From Blastocystis hominis (Eukaryota > Sar > Bigyra > Opalinata > Blastocystidae): a DNA stretch of 64,000 nucleotides. The stretch lies in NCBI RefSeq assembly GCF_000151665.1, contig NW_013171838.1:323001-387000 (forward strand), given 5' to 3'. The notes under the pieces are model-generated. The model was not told the DNA's origin. It saw only the letters and a program-made list of their open reading frames with translations, and ran no database searches. Both the position numbers and the translations under genes were made by a program. Shown here piece after piece: positions 46,538 through 59,747 of this stretch (its first letter is position 1; each line of letters starts with the position of its first letter).

Positions 46538-47348
46538 ATTGAGGAGAATCCACCTTTGGCTCAGTTTCTTCCTTTGAATTTGACTCTTGTCGCGCTTCTT
46601 CTGATTTCCAAAGTGCTAGATTGTCCTTCAGCAAAGGCAATACATGGTATGCTTCAGTACACAATTCCTCGGAACCCTTCATCATATTAAAGGCATCATC
46701 ATAGGCCTTACTGGCTAGCTCAATCGCCTATACTCTATTCACCTCGGATTACGACTGTACTTTTTTCGTATTACCCATGATCTCGTAATAGAACACAGAG
46801 AAATTGAGAATAAGGCCGAGAAAGATCGGACTGGCTACACCCACATTTGCTACTGTTGCTTGGTCAACTGCCTCTTGATAAGCCTGCTCTGCCTTTTCTG
46901 TAATCTCTTCCCTCTCTTCTTCCGACGCAAATTCAGCCAAATAGCGATAGTAGTCCCCCTTCATCTTTAAATAATACACAACATGGTCGGAAAGCAACTC
47001 AGGATTCTCTAAAACCTGATCACATATTGAAATTGCCTCCATGCACACGGATCGCAATTCCTTTTCTATGGTTAATCTTAATTTGGACATCTCGTCCGAA
47101 ATATTAATCCTTTCTCCTGCGGAAGGCTTCGCGTTGATGGAAAGGAGGAGTCGGAGCGAATTTCGCTTTGCAGAGATTACGGTCTTGTAAGCGACTGAAA
47201 ATAACCCTCTTTCTCTTTCATTTATGGTGAGATGTCTTGCTTGTTCACGGCGTTTTGCGAATGCCTTGCTCACAAACTGCGACATATCCTCATATCTTTC
47301 CGCAGTCTCTGCGATCTGAGCCATTTCGATCAAATTCGTGATTTCCAA
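46538..47348 (-). CDS. 14-3-3 protein
   Basis: Phospho-Ser/Thr-binding dimeric adaptor. Family motifs: ERYEDMSQFV, RGLFSVAYKTVISAKRNSLR (usual NLLSVAYKNVVGARRSSWR), YLKMKGDYYRYLAEF, PIFLGLILNFSVFYYEI, and, after a 33-nt intron near 46713-46745, AIELASKAYDDAFNMM and LPLLKDNLALWKSE. It is divergent: SPIFLG in place of NPIRLG removes the usual Arg of that turn. No ATG lies in frame at the start; the frame is open from about 47375 to SDLEITNLIEMAQ, so a first exon is missing. There is no genomic stop at the expected end; T + 4 nt + TGTTTGTT would make UAA after DSPQ. Confidence 0.88.
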
Positions 47349-47750
47349 GTCACTCCTAAGAGTTGTTACATCAACTTCCTTCCCATTTCATCTCAATCAT
47401 TTTACAGATTTGAGACCTACATGATGGCGCTATATTGAGAGTATTGTTTGTAAGGTCCAATACGGCTTTCTCATTTTGACAAGACATACACGAATCATTG
47501 CAAAAAGCGCCAAATAACCGTTCTTTCGAGAAGGGGATTGTCTTTATTCCTTTCTCACAGAACTACATTGACAATGAGTCTCTTTACATAGATTTAAAGC
47601 CAAGGGAAAAGTACCACTTCAGTCCCTTCAAACATGTCGTTTCCGTATTTTTGTATTAATAGAGGAACCTTATAAAAAACAAAATATCATTGTTCTCGAA
47701 AACACTTGATTACACAGAATTGTCGTTTTCAAACTCATAAACTTGTTAAT
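47349..47750. other. intergenic, divergent promoters
   Basis: Roughly 400 bp between the 14-3-3 gene (minus) and RUVBL2 (plus). It should hold the missing first exon of 14-3-3 and both promoters. No other gene seen. Confidence 0.5.
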
Positions 47751-49254
<1,504 letters not shown>

Positions 49255-49266
49255 GAAGAAATCGAA

Positions 49267-50692
49267 ATGTCCGGAAGCAGCTCAGTCCAGTGGCCGTCCA
49301 TTGTTGGAGCTAAGCGTCGTTTTGATTCTAGGAATTGTCGGTAACGAAGGAGATGCTGGATGGATTGGTTGAGAATGAAATCGTAACGCACGAGCAGCTT
49401 TTGAAAATCGAAAAGTACATTATCGATAATCAAAAAGCAGAGGGTGGAAAGATGTCGCAGAAGCGAGCTCCGGATGAAACTTCTGGAGAAAGATCCTACC
49501 TAAAGGTCAAGAAGACTATGGAGAACGCAAAGGTAAACAGCAATGTTGTGAATTTCCAATAGGAGAAGGAAGAGAAAACTCTGCTGCCGGAAAAATATGC
49601 AGGCACCGTCGATTTGTTATTGTCTCCGCAAGAACAAGAGAACGGTGCGAAATCTCTTTCGGAAGTTGTCCCCTATGACTCTCTTAGTCCTCCAGAAGAT
49701 AGTGCGGTTTGTCTGTATCGAATTATATCTCATTTACTTGAATCCTCAAAGTCAACAACTGATACTGCATGGAAAGCGGACAAAGAGTTTTTATATAAGT
49801 GCCGACAGTTATCCAAGCATGATTCCGCTCTCCTATCACCACTTCTCCCGTCAATCTTTACAAAGCTCTGTTCTTTGTGCAACAGCTTTCGCTCAGTCGT
49901 GACAAAAGAAGCAGTGATGGCAGTGGGAGAGTTGTTTAAAGCGTTAAAAGTGGATTTTGATCAGAGTCTATGATTCTTGTGTAGAATGATTGTATTGAGA
50001 GCGGAAAGGAGGCGCTGAATGTGATTACTGCGAAATCTGCGAGCGATAAGCAGTTTTTACGGGAAGAGTGTGTGCGTTGCTTAGAGATCGTTTTGTGCTT
50101 TGGCTTCTGTTAATTCCTAAGATAGTCGAGAGCTGCGACTCTGCGCGTTTGGCTTCCGTGCTATTGGACCTCACACTTTCGGCCTCAAAGAATCAGAAGG
50201 TTCAAGAGAATTGCGCGAAATATCTATTTTTGTGGTGGAACCGCTACCAGAACGTAGAACCAACGGATCATCAATCCATCTCGATTGATGGAAACCGAGA
50301 GAAGCTCTTGCTTTCTCTTCCATCGCTGATGAATAGCCACAGTTCTTCTGTGAAATCGTATCGGAGGATAGGAAAGCTTAAGACTAGGGCAGTTGTGTCT
50401 TTTATGAAACGGCAAGTGCAAGTGTTTACGAGGGAAGAAGTCCGATCTCTTCTTTTGGCCCACAATGTGAGCGAGTTTGCATTGAAGGAAATGCTCGGAG
50501 AGGATGTTACGAGCGAGAAATCAAGTCAGTCCTCCTCCTCCTCCTCCTCCTCCTTTAAGTCGTTTCAATCATTCCGCAAGGCTCAGAAGGAGAAAGAGGG
50601 AATCAAAATGTCCCCAAGTGATGTGATTACCGTGTTGTGGATTGTTTCTTCTATCAAATATGATATAGTGGTGATTTGGAAGCTGAGATTTT
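49267..50692 (+). CDS. HEAT/TOG-like repeat protein
   Basis: Helical protein of about 420 residues. ATG 49267 (MSGSSSVQWPSI), introns near 49303-49331, 49533-49563, 49951-49985 and 50091-50122. The middle resembles a CLASP/TOGARAM TOG array: LLSPLLPSIFTKLCSLCNSF, VVTKEAVMAVGELFKAL, FLREECVRCLEI, SARLASVLLDLTLSASKNQ, VQENCAKYLFLWW, i.e. alternating helices with the VVxEA and VR-type turns. TOG domains bind tubulin, so a microtubule role is possible. A poly-Ser run (about 50530-50555) precedes a basic tail. The end, at a TGA only two bases before the tRNA gene or earlier, is uncertain. Confidence 0.45.
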
Positions 50693-50694
50693 GA

Positions 50695-50767
50695 GGGGGT
50701 GTAGCTCAGATGGTAGAGCGCTCGCTTAGCATGCGAGAGGTAAGGGGATCGATGCCCCTCTCCTCCA
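50695..50767 (+). tRNA. tRNA-Ala (AGC)
   Basis: 73 nt: GGGGGTG acceptor, GTAGCTCAGATGGTAGAGCG D arm, anticodon stem CTCGC/GCGAG with loop TTAGCAT (anticodon AGC), T arm AGGGG-ATCGATG-CCCCT, ending CTCCTCCA. Box A and B are present. The T loop begins with A rather than T, a variant I recall from some plant tRNA-Ala genes. T-rich DNA follows. Confidence 0.93.
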
Positions 50768-50796
50768 TTTTTCTTTTTGTTTTTTTCTGAGCAAGA

Positions 50797-51094
50797 ATGT
50801 CAGAAGAAGACCAGACATTTAGTCCTGTTTTTGTAGACGCTCGATCGATGAACTCTAGGACACAATTGAGAGGTTGCTAAAATCACACATGAAGGAGAGT
50901 ACAAAAATATCTCGCAATGGAGCTATTGCAGCTTCTGAATACCTTCGTTTGTTTGTTGTGGGTTTGTGTTTTCCGTATTTTTAAAATATATGGTAGAGGC
51001 TCTTGAGCGGGCACACAAGCAAGCAGAAAATAGCGATGTAGTAACGGCGCGCGACATTCAAAAGATCCTTCCTGAACTATTATTGGATTTCTGA
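50797..51094 (+). CDS. CENPX: centromere protein X / MHF2 histone-fold protein
   Basis: Small histone-fold protein that pairs with CENP-S (MHF1) at centromeres and with FANCM. After two introns (about 50827-50858 and 50962-50996) it reads DTIERLLKSHMKES, NGAIAASEYLRLFVVEALERA and ends DIQKILPELLLDF, the last closely matching the conserved KVLPQLLLDF end of CENP-X. About 80 residues, family length. ATG 50797 is 30 bp after the tRNA. TGA 51092-51094, TGTTTGTT 51107-51114. Confidence 0.85.
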
Positions 51095-51227
51095 ATAGCT
51101 CTATTTTGTTTGTTGAACATTTCTATTAAAATAATGGGCACAGAAAGGAGATCATTTAAAAAACCAGTATACAAGACTGACCCGCGGGGAAGAGCATATT
51201 CTTCTATCATTCATTAGATGCTATAAA

Positions 51228-53175
51228 ATGGTCGATGATATGGAAAAGTATAGCCATTCTGGGTGGGGATCGATGAAGTCAGTCAGCACTGCTTCTCATT
51301 TCAATCCAGAGGAGTACCCTGTATTTAATTTGAATTCTGTGTTTTATACTCTAGCTCCTAGCAGAGTTAGCAGAGTTTCTCGTGCAGTTGCAGTCTATGA
51401 ATTCTTATGAGGATAACGTCCAGGCTCTTGCATCTGGAACTGTAGTGTTTTGTACCGTTCTGTTAATCTAGATTTTATGTAACATCTTCGCTGATTCCAT
51501 TAACAGTGATGGAATTGAAGGTTATCACCACGATGCGAGTACTATTTCTAGAAGTTGTTCAGGTTTAGAAGCTAGTTCGGAGTTGGCAGAGGAGAATTTC
51601 TCTGTGTTACGTCGTGCTTGCCATGGCATTCAGATTCCTGATGCCTGCATTGTTACTGTGAAGAATTTTGAAAATGGGGATGTAGCAGTTGTGGGCCGTT
51701 TTCATTAGTAGTACGATCTGATTGAGTTGATGCTTGTTATGTTCACCATTCGAGGAATGGCATATGGTCTTACCGATGTTCCAGAAGATTTGGAGCGTAA
51801 GCTTCGAGATTATGAAATCAAGATTAACTCTCTGCCAAAACGTGATGTGAGAGTGTGCCAAAACATTCTCCATATTTTCCGACTGCAGAATAATAACAAG
51901 GATATTCCTGTGATTGAGTCTCTGTCGGATTCAACCAGTGAATCGAGCCATGAAGTGATGGACGATACCGCGTTCTATCAGAGTGATGAGGAGGACATTG
52001 ATCTAAGAAAGCTTCCTGAGGAGATAATGGACTCCGTGAACAGCAATCCTATTGGTAGTTCGGGCCATTCTGGCAACGGCGGTATTAACCGCGATGCCCT
52101 CCCAACCGAAGTCTCGGACTCGATGAACAGCAACCCTATTAGTAGTTCAGGCCATTCTGGTAGCGGCCTCATTAACCGTAATGCCCTTCCTACCAATCTC
52201 TCGGACTCAATGCGGTCTAAGTCCTCTATCAGTTCAGGTAGTACTTCCACGGATTCTGAGGAAAGGCAACAGCGTGGTGGCGATAATGATAATGGTGATG
52301 GCCATCTGGTTGGGTATGTGGATACCCGGCCTGAAAATTTCCAGCCTGGAAGGGACCCTGCTTTCCAACCTGAAAGTCTCGGTGGTTCAACGAATCAGAA
52401 TTCCATGGCTGCTTCGGGTTATAATTCTCTGAAACAGGGAGATAAGCAGCATGGTGGTTCTACCCAAGTTGATACCCGTCCTGAAGACGTTGATATTAGA
52501 ACGATCAATTCTTTATCAACCGAAGACAAGCAGTCTGATGATAATTATAGTCGTCCTGATGCCCTTCCTGAAGACGTTCTGCCTGGCACGAACCCGGCTC
52601 TCCGACCTGAAGAATTTGTGCCCGGGGTTCCTGAGAGTGGCGGTTCAGTGGGTGGGACGCATGTGATGAGTTTTCATTCTGTAGACCCATTCCAGCATTT
52701 GCGACATCATTGGGACCCGCTGGACAACTGGGAACCTCTTCCGATCGAAGACCAGGAGTTCGAAACAGAGAAGGATTGCGAGTTCCCGTTCCTTTGGGAC
52801 GATACATCTCCTCTTACTCTCGACGACCGTATTCAGAGAATGGTGGACGCGCTGCATCCAAAGTCCACAACCGTTGTACCTAAACCGCCTTCCGAGACGT
52901 CTTCTGTAAGTTCTTCTGAGGATCGTGTTGATCTGCCGAGTCCAGGACCACAGCCTCCTGTGATCAAGGATAGACGAGATGTTATGAAGGATATGGATAA
53001 CATGGGACGGTTTCCTGACAGTAGTGAGCTACATTTTCAGCCCATTCCCCTTTCCAAAGCTACATTTCCGTCCAGAAAACCGAGTCCTTACATTATCGCC
53101 CTCTTCGTGGTACTCATGTTATGTTGCGTTGCTGGATTTATTACCTGTGGTGTTCTGCTCGCAAAGATCAATTAG
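51228..53175 (+). CDS. calponin-homology domain protein with C-terminal membrane anchor
   Basis: Introns near 51321-51354, 51442-51471 and 51682-51711 assemble an N-terminal CH-like domain: LLAELAEFLVQLQSM, ALASGTILCNIFADSI, NFSVLRRACHGIQIP, and YDLIELMLVMFTIRGMAYG. The rest is one long exon: an acidic Ser-rich linker with repeats of MNSNPISSSGHSG type and ALP-x-(E/N)-(V/L)-SDSM type, a second family of DTRPEN/QPGRDPAFQPE units, and a terminal hydrophobic segment YIIALFVVLMLCCVAGFITC before the five residues following GVL. No signal peptide. CH domains bind actin or microtubules; the tail suggests insertion into ER, nuclear envelope or another organelle with the CH domain in the cytosol. TAG 53173-53175. 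Start ATG 51228 is chosen by frame; an earlier ATG at 51134 is possible. Confidence 0.6.
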
Positions 53176-53243
53176 AGTTTGTAGTGGATGTGTTTTTTTA
53201 GCAAACATATTATTATTATTATTATTGTTGTTGTTTTTATAGT

Positions 53244-54771
53244 TCAGTGATTGAGCTATCCCATTCAATAAAGAGATATTCACTAACCCTTGATGCACAA
53301 CAGGTTTGCGGAGAAAGTTGAATGAAGCGACAAGAATTGGTGATTACACGTTCGGCAATGAGAACCGAGCAAAGAGGCGAAGTATTCAGCAAGGAGTCGC
53401 GCGAGGCTCCACTGTACAGCATATACTCAGACTTTGAACCCCGGAACAACTTTCCTTGGACGGGAACAGCGAAAGGCTGTTGAAAGGCAGGCTGGGCTAG
53501 AACCCAAACTAGTGATTGAGTTAGAGCAGCGACTTACTTCCGTAAGGACAATCCAACGGGTTCAAAACGGAGTCATTGTTCACGCAAACCCAAAATCCAT
53601 CGCTTCCAAAATACACTTCACAGACATGAATCACATCTGTATTGGTGAGAATGGAGGCATCCACCTCCTTTCCCTGACAAGGGAACGAAAAGCATTTCAA
53701 CTTTGAAGGATCAAGAATCTTATACTCCACGTTGTTAGCCATCCTCCTAGCAGTCCGAAAAAACCCTAACGGTGACTCAAAGCAAGAACGAGCAACCCGA
53801 ACTCCGAACAGAGTACCCTGGGACAGTCCGAAAAGCCCATTGATCACACGAGTAATAGTCGGGATCGTCTGCATTATCATGCACCATCATAAACTCCGAA
53901 ATCAATAGTTCGTCTAGAGAAATCCGTTTCAAGTAATCCGGATCAAAGAAGCGAAGGATCAAATGTTTGGCTTCCTCGGAGAGACGTTGATAGGCTGCAT
54001 CCTCCTTCCGAACCCTGCATTCCGAAATGTTTGTGAGTAGATTGGAGTTGATGCAAGACCCGAAAGGAAACGAGCCCGTGAGTCTACGCATCACGCTCTC
54101 TCTTGCGAAGCCCACAAAACGAAGAACAGCACGCCGATCGACCACAAATCCTGCGGAGACTGGAAGGACTGAAACAGAACCCGCTCTCGACTGAAGTACT
54201 CCATGTTTTCCAGCAGCAAATTGAACGGATTCTCGCTCTGCGAGGAACGCACTGCGCCCAATCCTACCATTAGCAGCGAATCATCCGGCAGCAGCACGAC
54301 CTCGTCGATCGAATCGGAGGTCCGCAGCAGAATTTTGCTCAGTCGGAAGTCCCCAGGCAAGATCGAGAGACTCTCGTCCTTCAGCAAGGGCAGGAGCTGA
54401 CGAAAGACCTTGCGGACGCCTTTCTCGGTCAGAGGCCCGTGCTTCAAGAGGAAGGAGCAGAGAGAACCTCCAGGAATGTACTCCTGCGAATCAGAGGAAG
54501 AAGGGAGAAGAGAGGTACATAGAAGTAGAGATCACACTTGTCCTCCCTGTTCCGAGAGAGAAGAGACACGACATGCTCGTTGGGGGGACGAATGATGAGA
54601 GACTCTGTCTGGGAGTGAGAGAACGAGCGAGTCGAAAACAGGGCTGAGCGCAGAGGAAGGCTTGGGAACCTTTCGAATCACCACTCTCTTTTCGAGTTTC
54701 AGATCGACTGCGCAGCAGAGCTTGGATTTGAACACAAAGCCGTCGTCCGGAGCGAAGGAGGAAGAGCTCAT
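53244..54771 (-). CDS. divergent protein kinase fold, probable pseudokinase
   Basis: Begins MSSSSFAPDDGFVFKSK with a kinase-like N-lobe (RVVIRKV in the VAIK position), then GPLTEKGVRKVFRQLLPLL and, where HRDLKxxN should stand, SILPGDFRLSKILL; where DFG should stand, LMVGLGAV. The C-lobe continues with PQDLWSIGVLFFVLW (DxWSxG motif) and HLILRFFDPDYLKRISLDEL. The catalytic Asp of HRD and the DFG Asp both look lost, so phosphotransfer is unlikely. A C-terminal extension of about 150 residues follows (YKILDPSKLKCFSF, SVLIAERVITNSCRF). Several introns are needed; joins at 53830-53880 and 54480-54540 are uncertain. TGA 53244-53246. Confidence 0.5.
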
Positions 54772-54851
54772 TTCGAAGAGAAAGAAGTATGCTTCGGAAG
54801 CGGAGTAGAGAAGGCGATCTTGATGCTGTTGCTGGGTCCAAGACCAAGAAT

Positions 54852-55451
54852 TCAGCCAATTCCATCTACGGTGAACACTGGGCGTGAGAAGTACAGCGAA
54901 ATAAGTATTGGCTGATGAGAACTATCAATAGAATCTAATTTTGTTCGTATAGTGGCATAACGTATTTCTGGGCTCTGTGAAGATGAAATTATACTGTCAC
55001 AGATCTCACTCAAAGCAATATTGCAGCTCGGAGAATTCTTCAGGTAAAAAATAAACGGAAAACAGTACTTCTTTCCTGATATCACAGCTAATGATATCTC
55101 TGGTTGATAATACCCCTCCATATAGATAAATGAGACGCAGAAGTTGACGTAAATCCTCTTCAGATTGCGATGTAAAGCAAACGCTGTTGTCCTACAGATT
55201 GAGAAAAAGGCGAGCAAACCAACTCCAAAACTAAAGTCGACATAATACCCTCTTTCATCTTGCATTAGATAAAGATCATGCAATTTCTTTATAGGAATCA
55301 TAAGGTCATACTGGTTGGTATGTAGATACACATTTTGGTCATTACAGTAAATGCTGCAGAAATCCTCAAACTCTTTGGTCTAAAGTCACAGTCATTCGAA
55401 CTTCCATACAAATATCTTTCCAGATATCGATATAGCAATATCGTTATCCAT
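54852..55451 (-). CDS. hypothetical protein, possible sliding-clamp (Rad9-like) fold
   Basis: ATG 55451 (MDNDIAISISGKIF) and a 30-nt intron near 55382-55411 lead to KEFEDFCSIYCNDQNVYLHT, YYVDFSFGVGLLAFFSICRT, LKRIYVNFCVSFIYMEGYY and KKYCFPFIFYLKNSPSCNI. The alternating strand-helix pattern, and a segment like the FF..YxxxxxLLxxLRS region, weakly recall Rad9/PCNA-type clamp proteins. This is only an impression. It ends at TGA 54852-54854, about 80 bp upstream of the pseudokinase start on the same strand; one joint gene cannot be ruled out. Confidence 0.35.
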
Positions 55452-55715
55452 CTATCATCTTTTTTTTATGTGAGTTGTTAGTAATTCGCTATGTTTTTGG
55501 TATTCCGATAATTCTGTATAAATGGATTTATCCATAATTCTAAAAAAAACCAGCAAATAATGCGTGTAGGAGTATAGAGTGAGGGAAAGAATCCATTCGA
55601 ACAACAACCACAATGTGAATGAGCCGATTTTTGAAATTCCACTAATTCGGGCTTTTATTTCTCTGAAAGACAAATATTGGTGGTACCTTGGCGTGAAATC
55701 TAGGGTAGTCGATAA

Positions 55716-57357
55716 ATGCCATCCCATAGAAATTATTCAAGGTCTCGAAGTTCCCATCGAGACAATTATTAGTGGGTGGTTTTCTGGAGGAATAAAAGGT
55801 AGTGCCCGTTCAGGAAGTGGGTATTCGTCACATAACAGACGCCACTCTGGAGGAGTGTAGGTTTTGAACGTTTGTCTTCAACGTAGTTCGGGAAGTAGCC
55901 ACCGTACCCACCATCGGAACTCGTATTCTAGCGAGCATTCGAGACCAAGGCGAGAATACCATGGCCATCGCCATCAGAGGTGTGATGTTTGCATAGCATG
56001 CGATTCTAGATACCGTGCACGAAGCCGTCACTATTATGAGCATTCTCATAGTCAAAAGCATAGTTATCAGCGCTCGATGTCTCCTGAAAGTGATCGAGAC
56101 GATTCACATGGTCATTTTATGGGTGAAAAGGGAGATATTTTGAACAAGCATTGTGAGAAGTGGAAAAGGGGTGCAATGCTGTAGACCTGATAACTCGGGA
56201 GCTGGGTACAGGAACCTTTGCTCGAGCTTTTGAAGTTAAAGATACTGACACAGATAAATATTATGCAGTGAAAGTGGTTCGAGCCATACACCGGTAGAGT
56301 TCGTGTGTGTGTTTCAATTCAGCTACTGCAAAAGCGCCAAAATCGAGGCTAAAATCGCAAAGGACATCACCGAGCGAGACCCGGATCACCGCTTCCACTG
56401 CTATCACTTGTACGCGCCTCCTGCGGTCCGATCACATCAATAGAAAGGACGAGTTCGAGTTCAACGGACATTACTGCATGGTGATGGACCTGCTGGGCGA
56501 GTCGCTTTACGACGTTCTGAAAGAGAACGACTATCACCCCTTCCCCATGACATATATTCGATCGATTCTGCGCGATGTGCGATTGGCCGATGTTCTTCAC
56601 CCCCAGCTCTTCGAGGCCTTGGCGTTTCTCCACGGATTCGGACTCACCCACACCGATTTGAAGCTCGAAAACCTCTTGTTCTCTTCGATGCACCACCTCC
56701 AAGGTCCCTCTCGTCGCCTCCCCTCACTTCCAGACGTCCCTAATCGCTTTGACACCCCCGTGAAGCTGCCCGGCTCTCCGGAAGTGACGTGTACGCGCTC
56801 GTTCTCGCTGCTAGCTAGTGATCGACTTCGGCAGTGCGACCTATTCCACGGAAAGACGCACGGGAACCATCAACACGCGCCAGTACCGAGCTCCGGAGGT
56901 GCTCTTCGGCCTTCCCTGGGACGAGGAGTCGGACATTTGGGGCGCGGCGTGCATCGCGATGGAGCTCTTCACCGGCGATCTGCTCTTCCAGACGGTGCGG
57001 ACTGGGGCGGAGGATGACTGGTAGCACGACGACCTGCTCCACTTCGCACTGATCGAGAAGATCGTGGGGCGGTTCCCGGAGAAGATGCTCCAGGCGATGT
57101 CGTCCAGAAAACGGAGGTATTTCGACGAGCAGGGCCGGTTTCTGCTGGACGAGCTCCACCATTCGGAGCAGAAGCATGTCCGCGAACAGTCAACGCTGCA
57201 GGTTCGGGAGTGCGGGGGAGGTGAGCTCTAGGAGCTGATAGGCGAGAAGTATCCGCAGTTTTTGGACTTGATGACATCCTGCTTGGTGATCAGCCCGCAG
57301 AGACGGATCACCGCTTCGGAAGCGCTCCAGCATCCTTTCTTCGCAGGGAAAGATTGA
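55716..57357 (+). CDS. CLK/LAMMER dual-specificity kinase
   Basis: N-terminus, from ATG 55716 (MPSHRNYSRSRSSH), is rich in Arg/Ser/His/Tyr, like the RS-type tails that target CLKs to SR splicing factors in the nucleus. Kinase motifs: ELGTGTFARAFEV (glycine loop), YYAVKVVRAIHRY, GLTHTDLKLENLLF (the HTD variant typical of CLKs), VIDFGSATY, RQYRAPEVLFGLPW, SDIWGAACIAMELFTG, and LLHFALIEKIVGRFPEKM in the position of the family's EHLAMMERILG signature. Introns near 55769-55799, 55859-55888, 55980-56009, 56293-56321, 56409-56443 and others. TGA 57355-57357, TGTTTGTT 57372-57379. The LAMMER motif itself is altered. Confidence 0.85.
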
Positions 57358-57429
57358 GTTGTGCTTTCTCCTGTTTGTTCCATAAATCTGGGCTTTTTTT
57401 CGTTTTTTGGTTTGGGTCACTATCTTCTG

Positions 57430-59638
57430 ATGTGGTCGACGCTTTCCTATACGATTTGCGATAGTAGGGGGCAGAGGCGGAGGGCGACGTCTAGAGTCCG
57501 ATTTGCTCCTGCAGGGACTTGAACTAGACTATGACGCACAATTGCATCTTCCTGTCGTTTCTGCCGTGTCGAAAATGTTTGTTTACCGCGGATCTGTCAT
57601 CTGTAGGATGCTAACGACAACTATTTCCATCGAGATTGGGGATGTTTTATTTTGCGTTAATAGTAGCGAAAAGCAGAGCGAGTCAACATCTAGATCACTA
57701 CATTTCTCCTACGGAGAAGACTGTACTTTTGTTTGAAGAGATTCAGAATTTGTTAAAGTCTCAAGAATCTTCTACTTTACGTTTAATCCACAAGAAGGAC
57801 GTGGTGTACGACCAACGTTTCGCTCTAATCTCTAGTCTACCTCGCAACCCCTTTTTTCAAATTGTTATCGTCGATGACACGATTCGTTTTACCGTCGAAA
57901 AGTCCATCACGAAGGAGTGCGTCGTTATCAGCAGTGTAAACAAGTCGCTCTTCTCTCCCTGCCTAATTCTCTCTAGAGTGAAGCGTCAAGGCCTCGTCGG
58001 AAGTTTGCTGTGCGGTTTTAATGAGCTTAACGTACTGACCGAATCGGAAGAGGTCGTGAATGCCCTGTTTTCGAAGGTAGGGCTCTCTGGATTGGGCGGG
58101 TCGAACCTAGTGCCGATTGCCTATCGTGCTTCTGCTTGCTTCCCCCTTCCAAGCCTCGATCCCGCAGATAGCGGACGTCGATCGTTTTATGGCCCCTTAT
58201 GCGACCGATCTGATCGCCCAGAAGCGCGATCTCGAGAAGCGTCGCGACGCGATCGATCCGTTCCAGAAGTTGAATCCAATCGATGAGAAATCGCCTCACT
58301 CTCCGCCGGAGTCCAGTCCGGAGGCCGCATCGAATGTGGATGAAGCTAATACCAATAATACTAATCATACCAATAATGGAAATAACAACAACAACAACAA
58401 CAACATTAGTTGTAGCAGCAGTACTACGATTAGTAAGGACACGTCCAGCGAGTGGTACGTGGAGGAGATCGACGAGGGCGTGGACCATTACATGTTTCCT
58501 CGCATGATGGGCTATTTAGTGCTCGAGAAACAATACGAATTGTACTCTTCTCGCTCCGCAGCTCTCTTCTAGATCGCACTCGGCGCTGCTCGCCGACAGA
58601 GAGACTCGCTGGAAGAGCTTTCTCGCACGCATCGGCGGCGTGGAGTCGCTGTCGTTCAAGCTCACGCGGCAGAGCGGGAATCGCTGGAAGATCTTCAACG
58701 TGACGCAGGAAGACCGCAACCGCCAAGAGCTTCGCGGACTGATCCATGAAGGCGTCGAAACGTCCGGGGAGCTCAACGTGTAGGTCCCCGAGCATCTGCG
58801 AGGCGATGTCTGGTACTACGTGAGCGGAGCCAACGAGATGGCGCAGGCCAGCGCGAACTCGTACCACGAGCTCTGCCAGATGGAGGTGGACGAGGCGGTG
58901 AAGCGGATGATCGCGCTGGACATTCCGCGAACCTTCGCGAACAACTCGCTGTTCCACGCGGAGCAGGATCGCCCTGCGCCCTACGCGGACATGCTGCGAT
59001 CGATCCTCTACGCGACGAGCCAGCGACGCACGGACGTGAAGTACTGCCAGGGCCTGAACTACATCGCGGCCTTGCTGCTGCTGGTCCAGCACGACGAGGA
59101 AAAGGCGTTCTGGACGCTGCAGGCGATCATGGAGCATCTCTTCTCCAAGGACTACTTCAATGAGCAGCTCGCAGGCGCGCGCGTGGATCAGAAAGTCCTC
59201 GAAATGCTCGTTCAGCAGCAGATCCCCGATCTCCAGAAGCGACTCCGCGAGGGAGGCTTTGAGTTGGTGATGTTCACGCTCCCCTGGTTCATCTGTCTAT
59301 TCATCAACACACTCCCGTTCATCACCGTGATGCGCGTCTGGGACGTGATCATGTTCGAGGGCGATAAGGCGTTGATTCGAATCGCTCTGGCACTGCTTTC
59401 CATCGGAGAGCGGGAGCTTCGCGGCTGCACCGAGTTCTCGGAGTTCTCGAACACGTTTAAGTAGGCATGAGGGAGGATGGTGAGGGACAGGCAATTGGGC
59501 GCGTTGCTGTTCGATGCGGACAATTTGTTGGATGTGGCGTATCAGAAAAAGATCGCAGAGGGAGCTTCGGAGAAGGTTATATTCTTCCGAAGAAAGGAGC
59601 TTGCGAAGTGGAGAGAGGAGATGCGAAGTACGCTTTAA
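57430..59638 (+). CDS. TBC-domain Rab GTPase-activating protein
   Basis: C-terminal TBC domain: HLRGDVWYYVSGANEM, ALDIPRTFANNS (IxxDxxR motif, with Pro before Arg), DVKYCQGLNYIAALLL (catalytic glutamine finger YCQG) and WFICLFINTLPFITVMRVWD. The first catalytic motif keeps Arg as IPRTF. The N-terminal part (VVSAVSKMFVYRGS, SLLCGFNELNVL) may be a GRAM/PH-like lipid-binding region. An Asn-rich stretch (about 58345-58405) separates the two. Introns are short; the last (near 59463-59492) adds the exon QLGALLFDADNLLDVAYQKK to TAA 59636-59638. TGTTTGTT at 59704-59711. Role: switching off a Rab in membrane traffic. Splicing in 57590-57720 and 58070-58160 is approximate. Confidence 0.8.
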
Positions 59639-59747
59639 AGATAGTGGGCGAGTTGAAGTTTGGAAGTTTGCTTCTTTCTTTCTTTATTTATTTTTATGAT
59701 ACTTGTTTGTTTGCTCCAATCACTTTTCCCGCCAAACATTTTATTTT

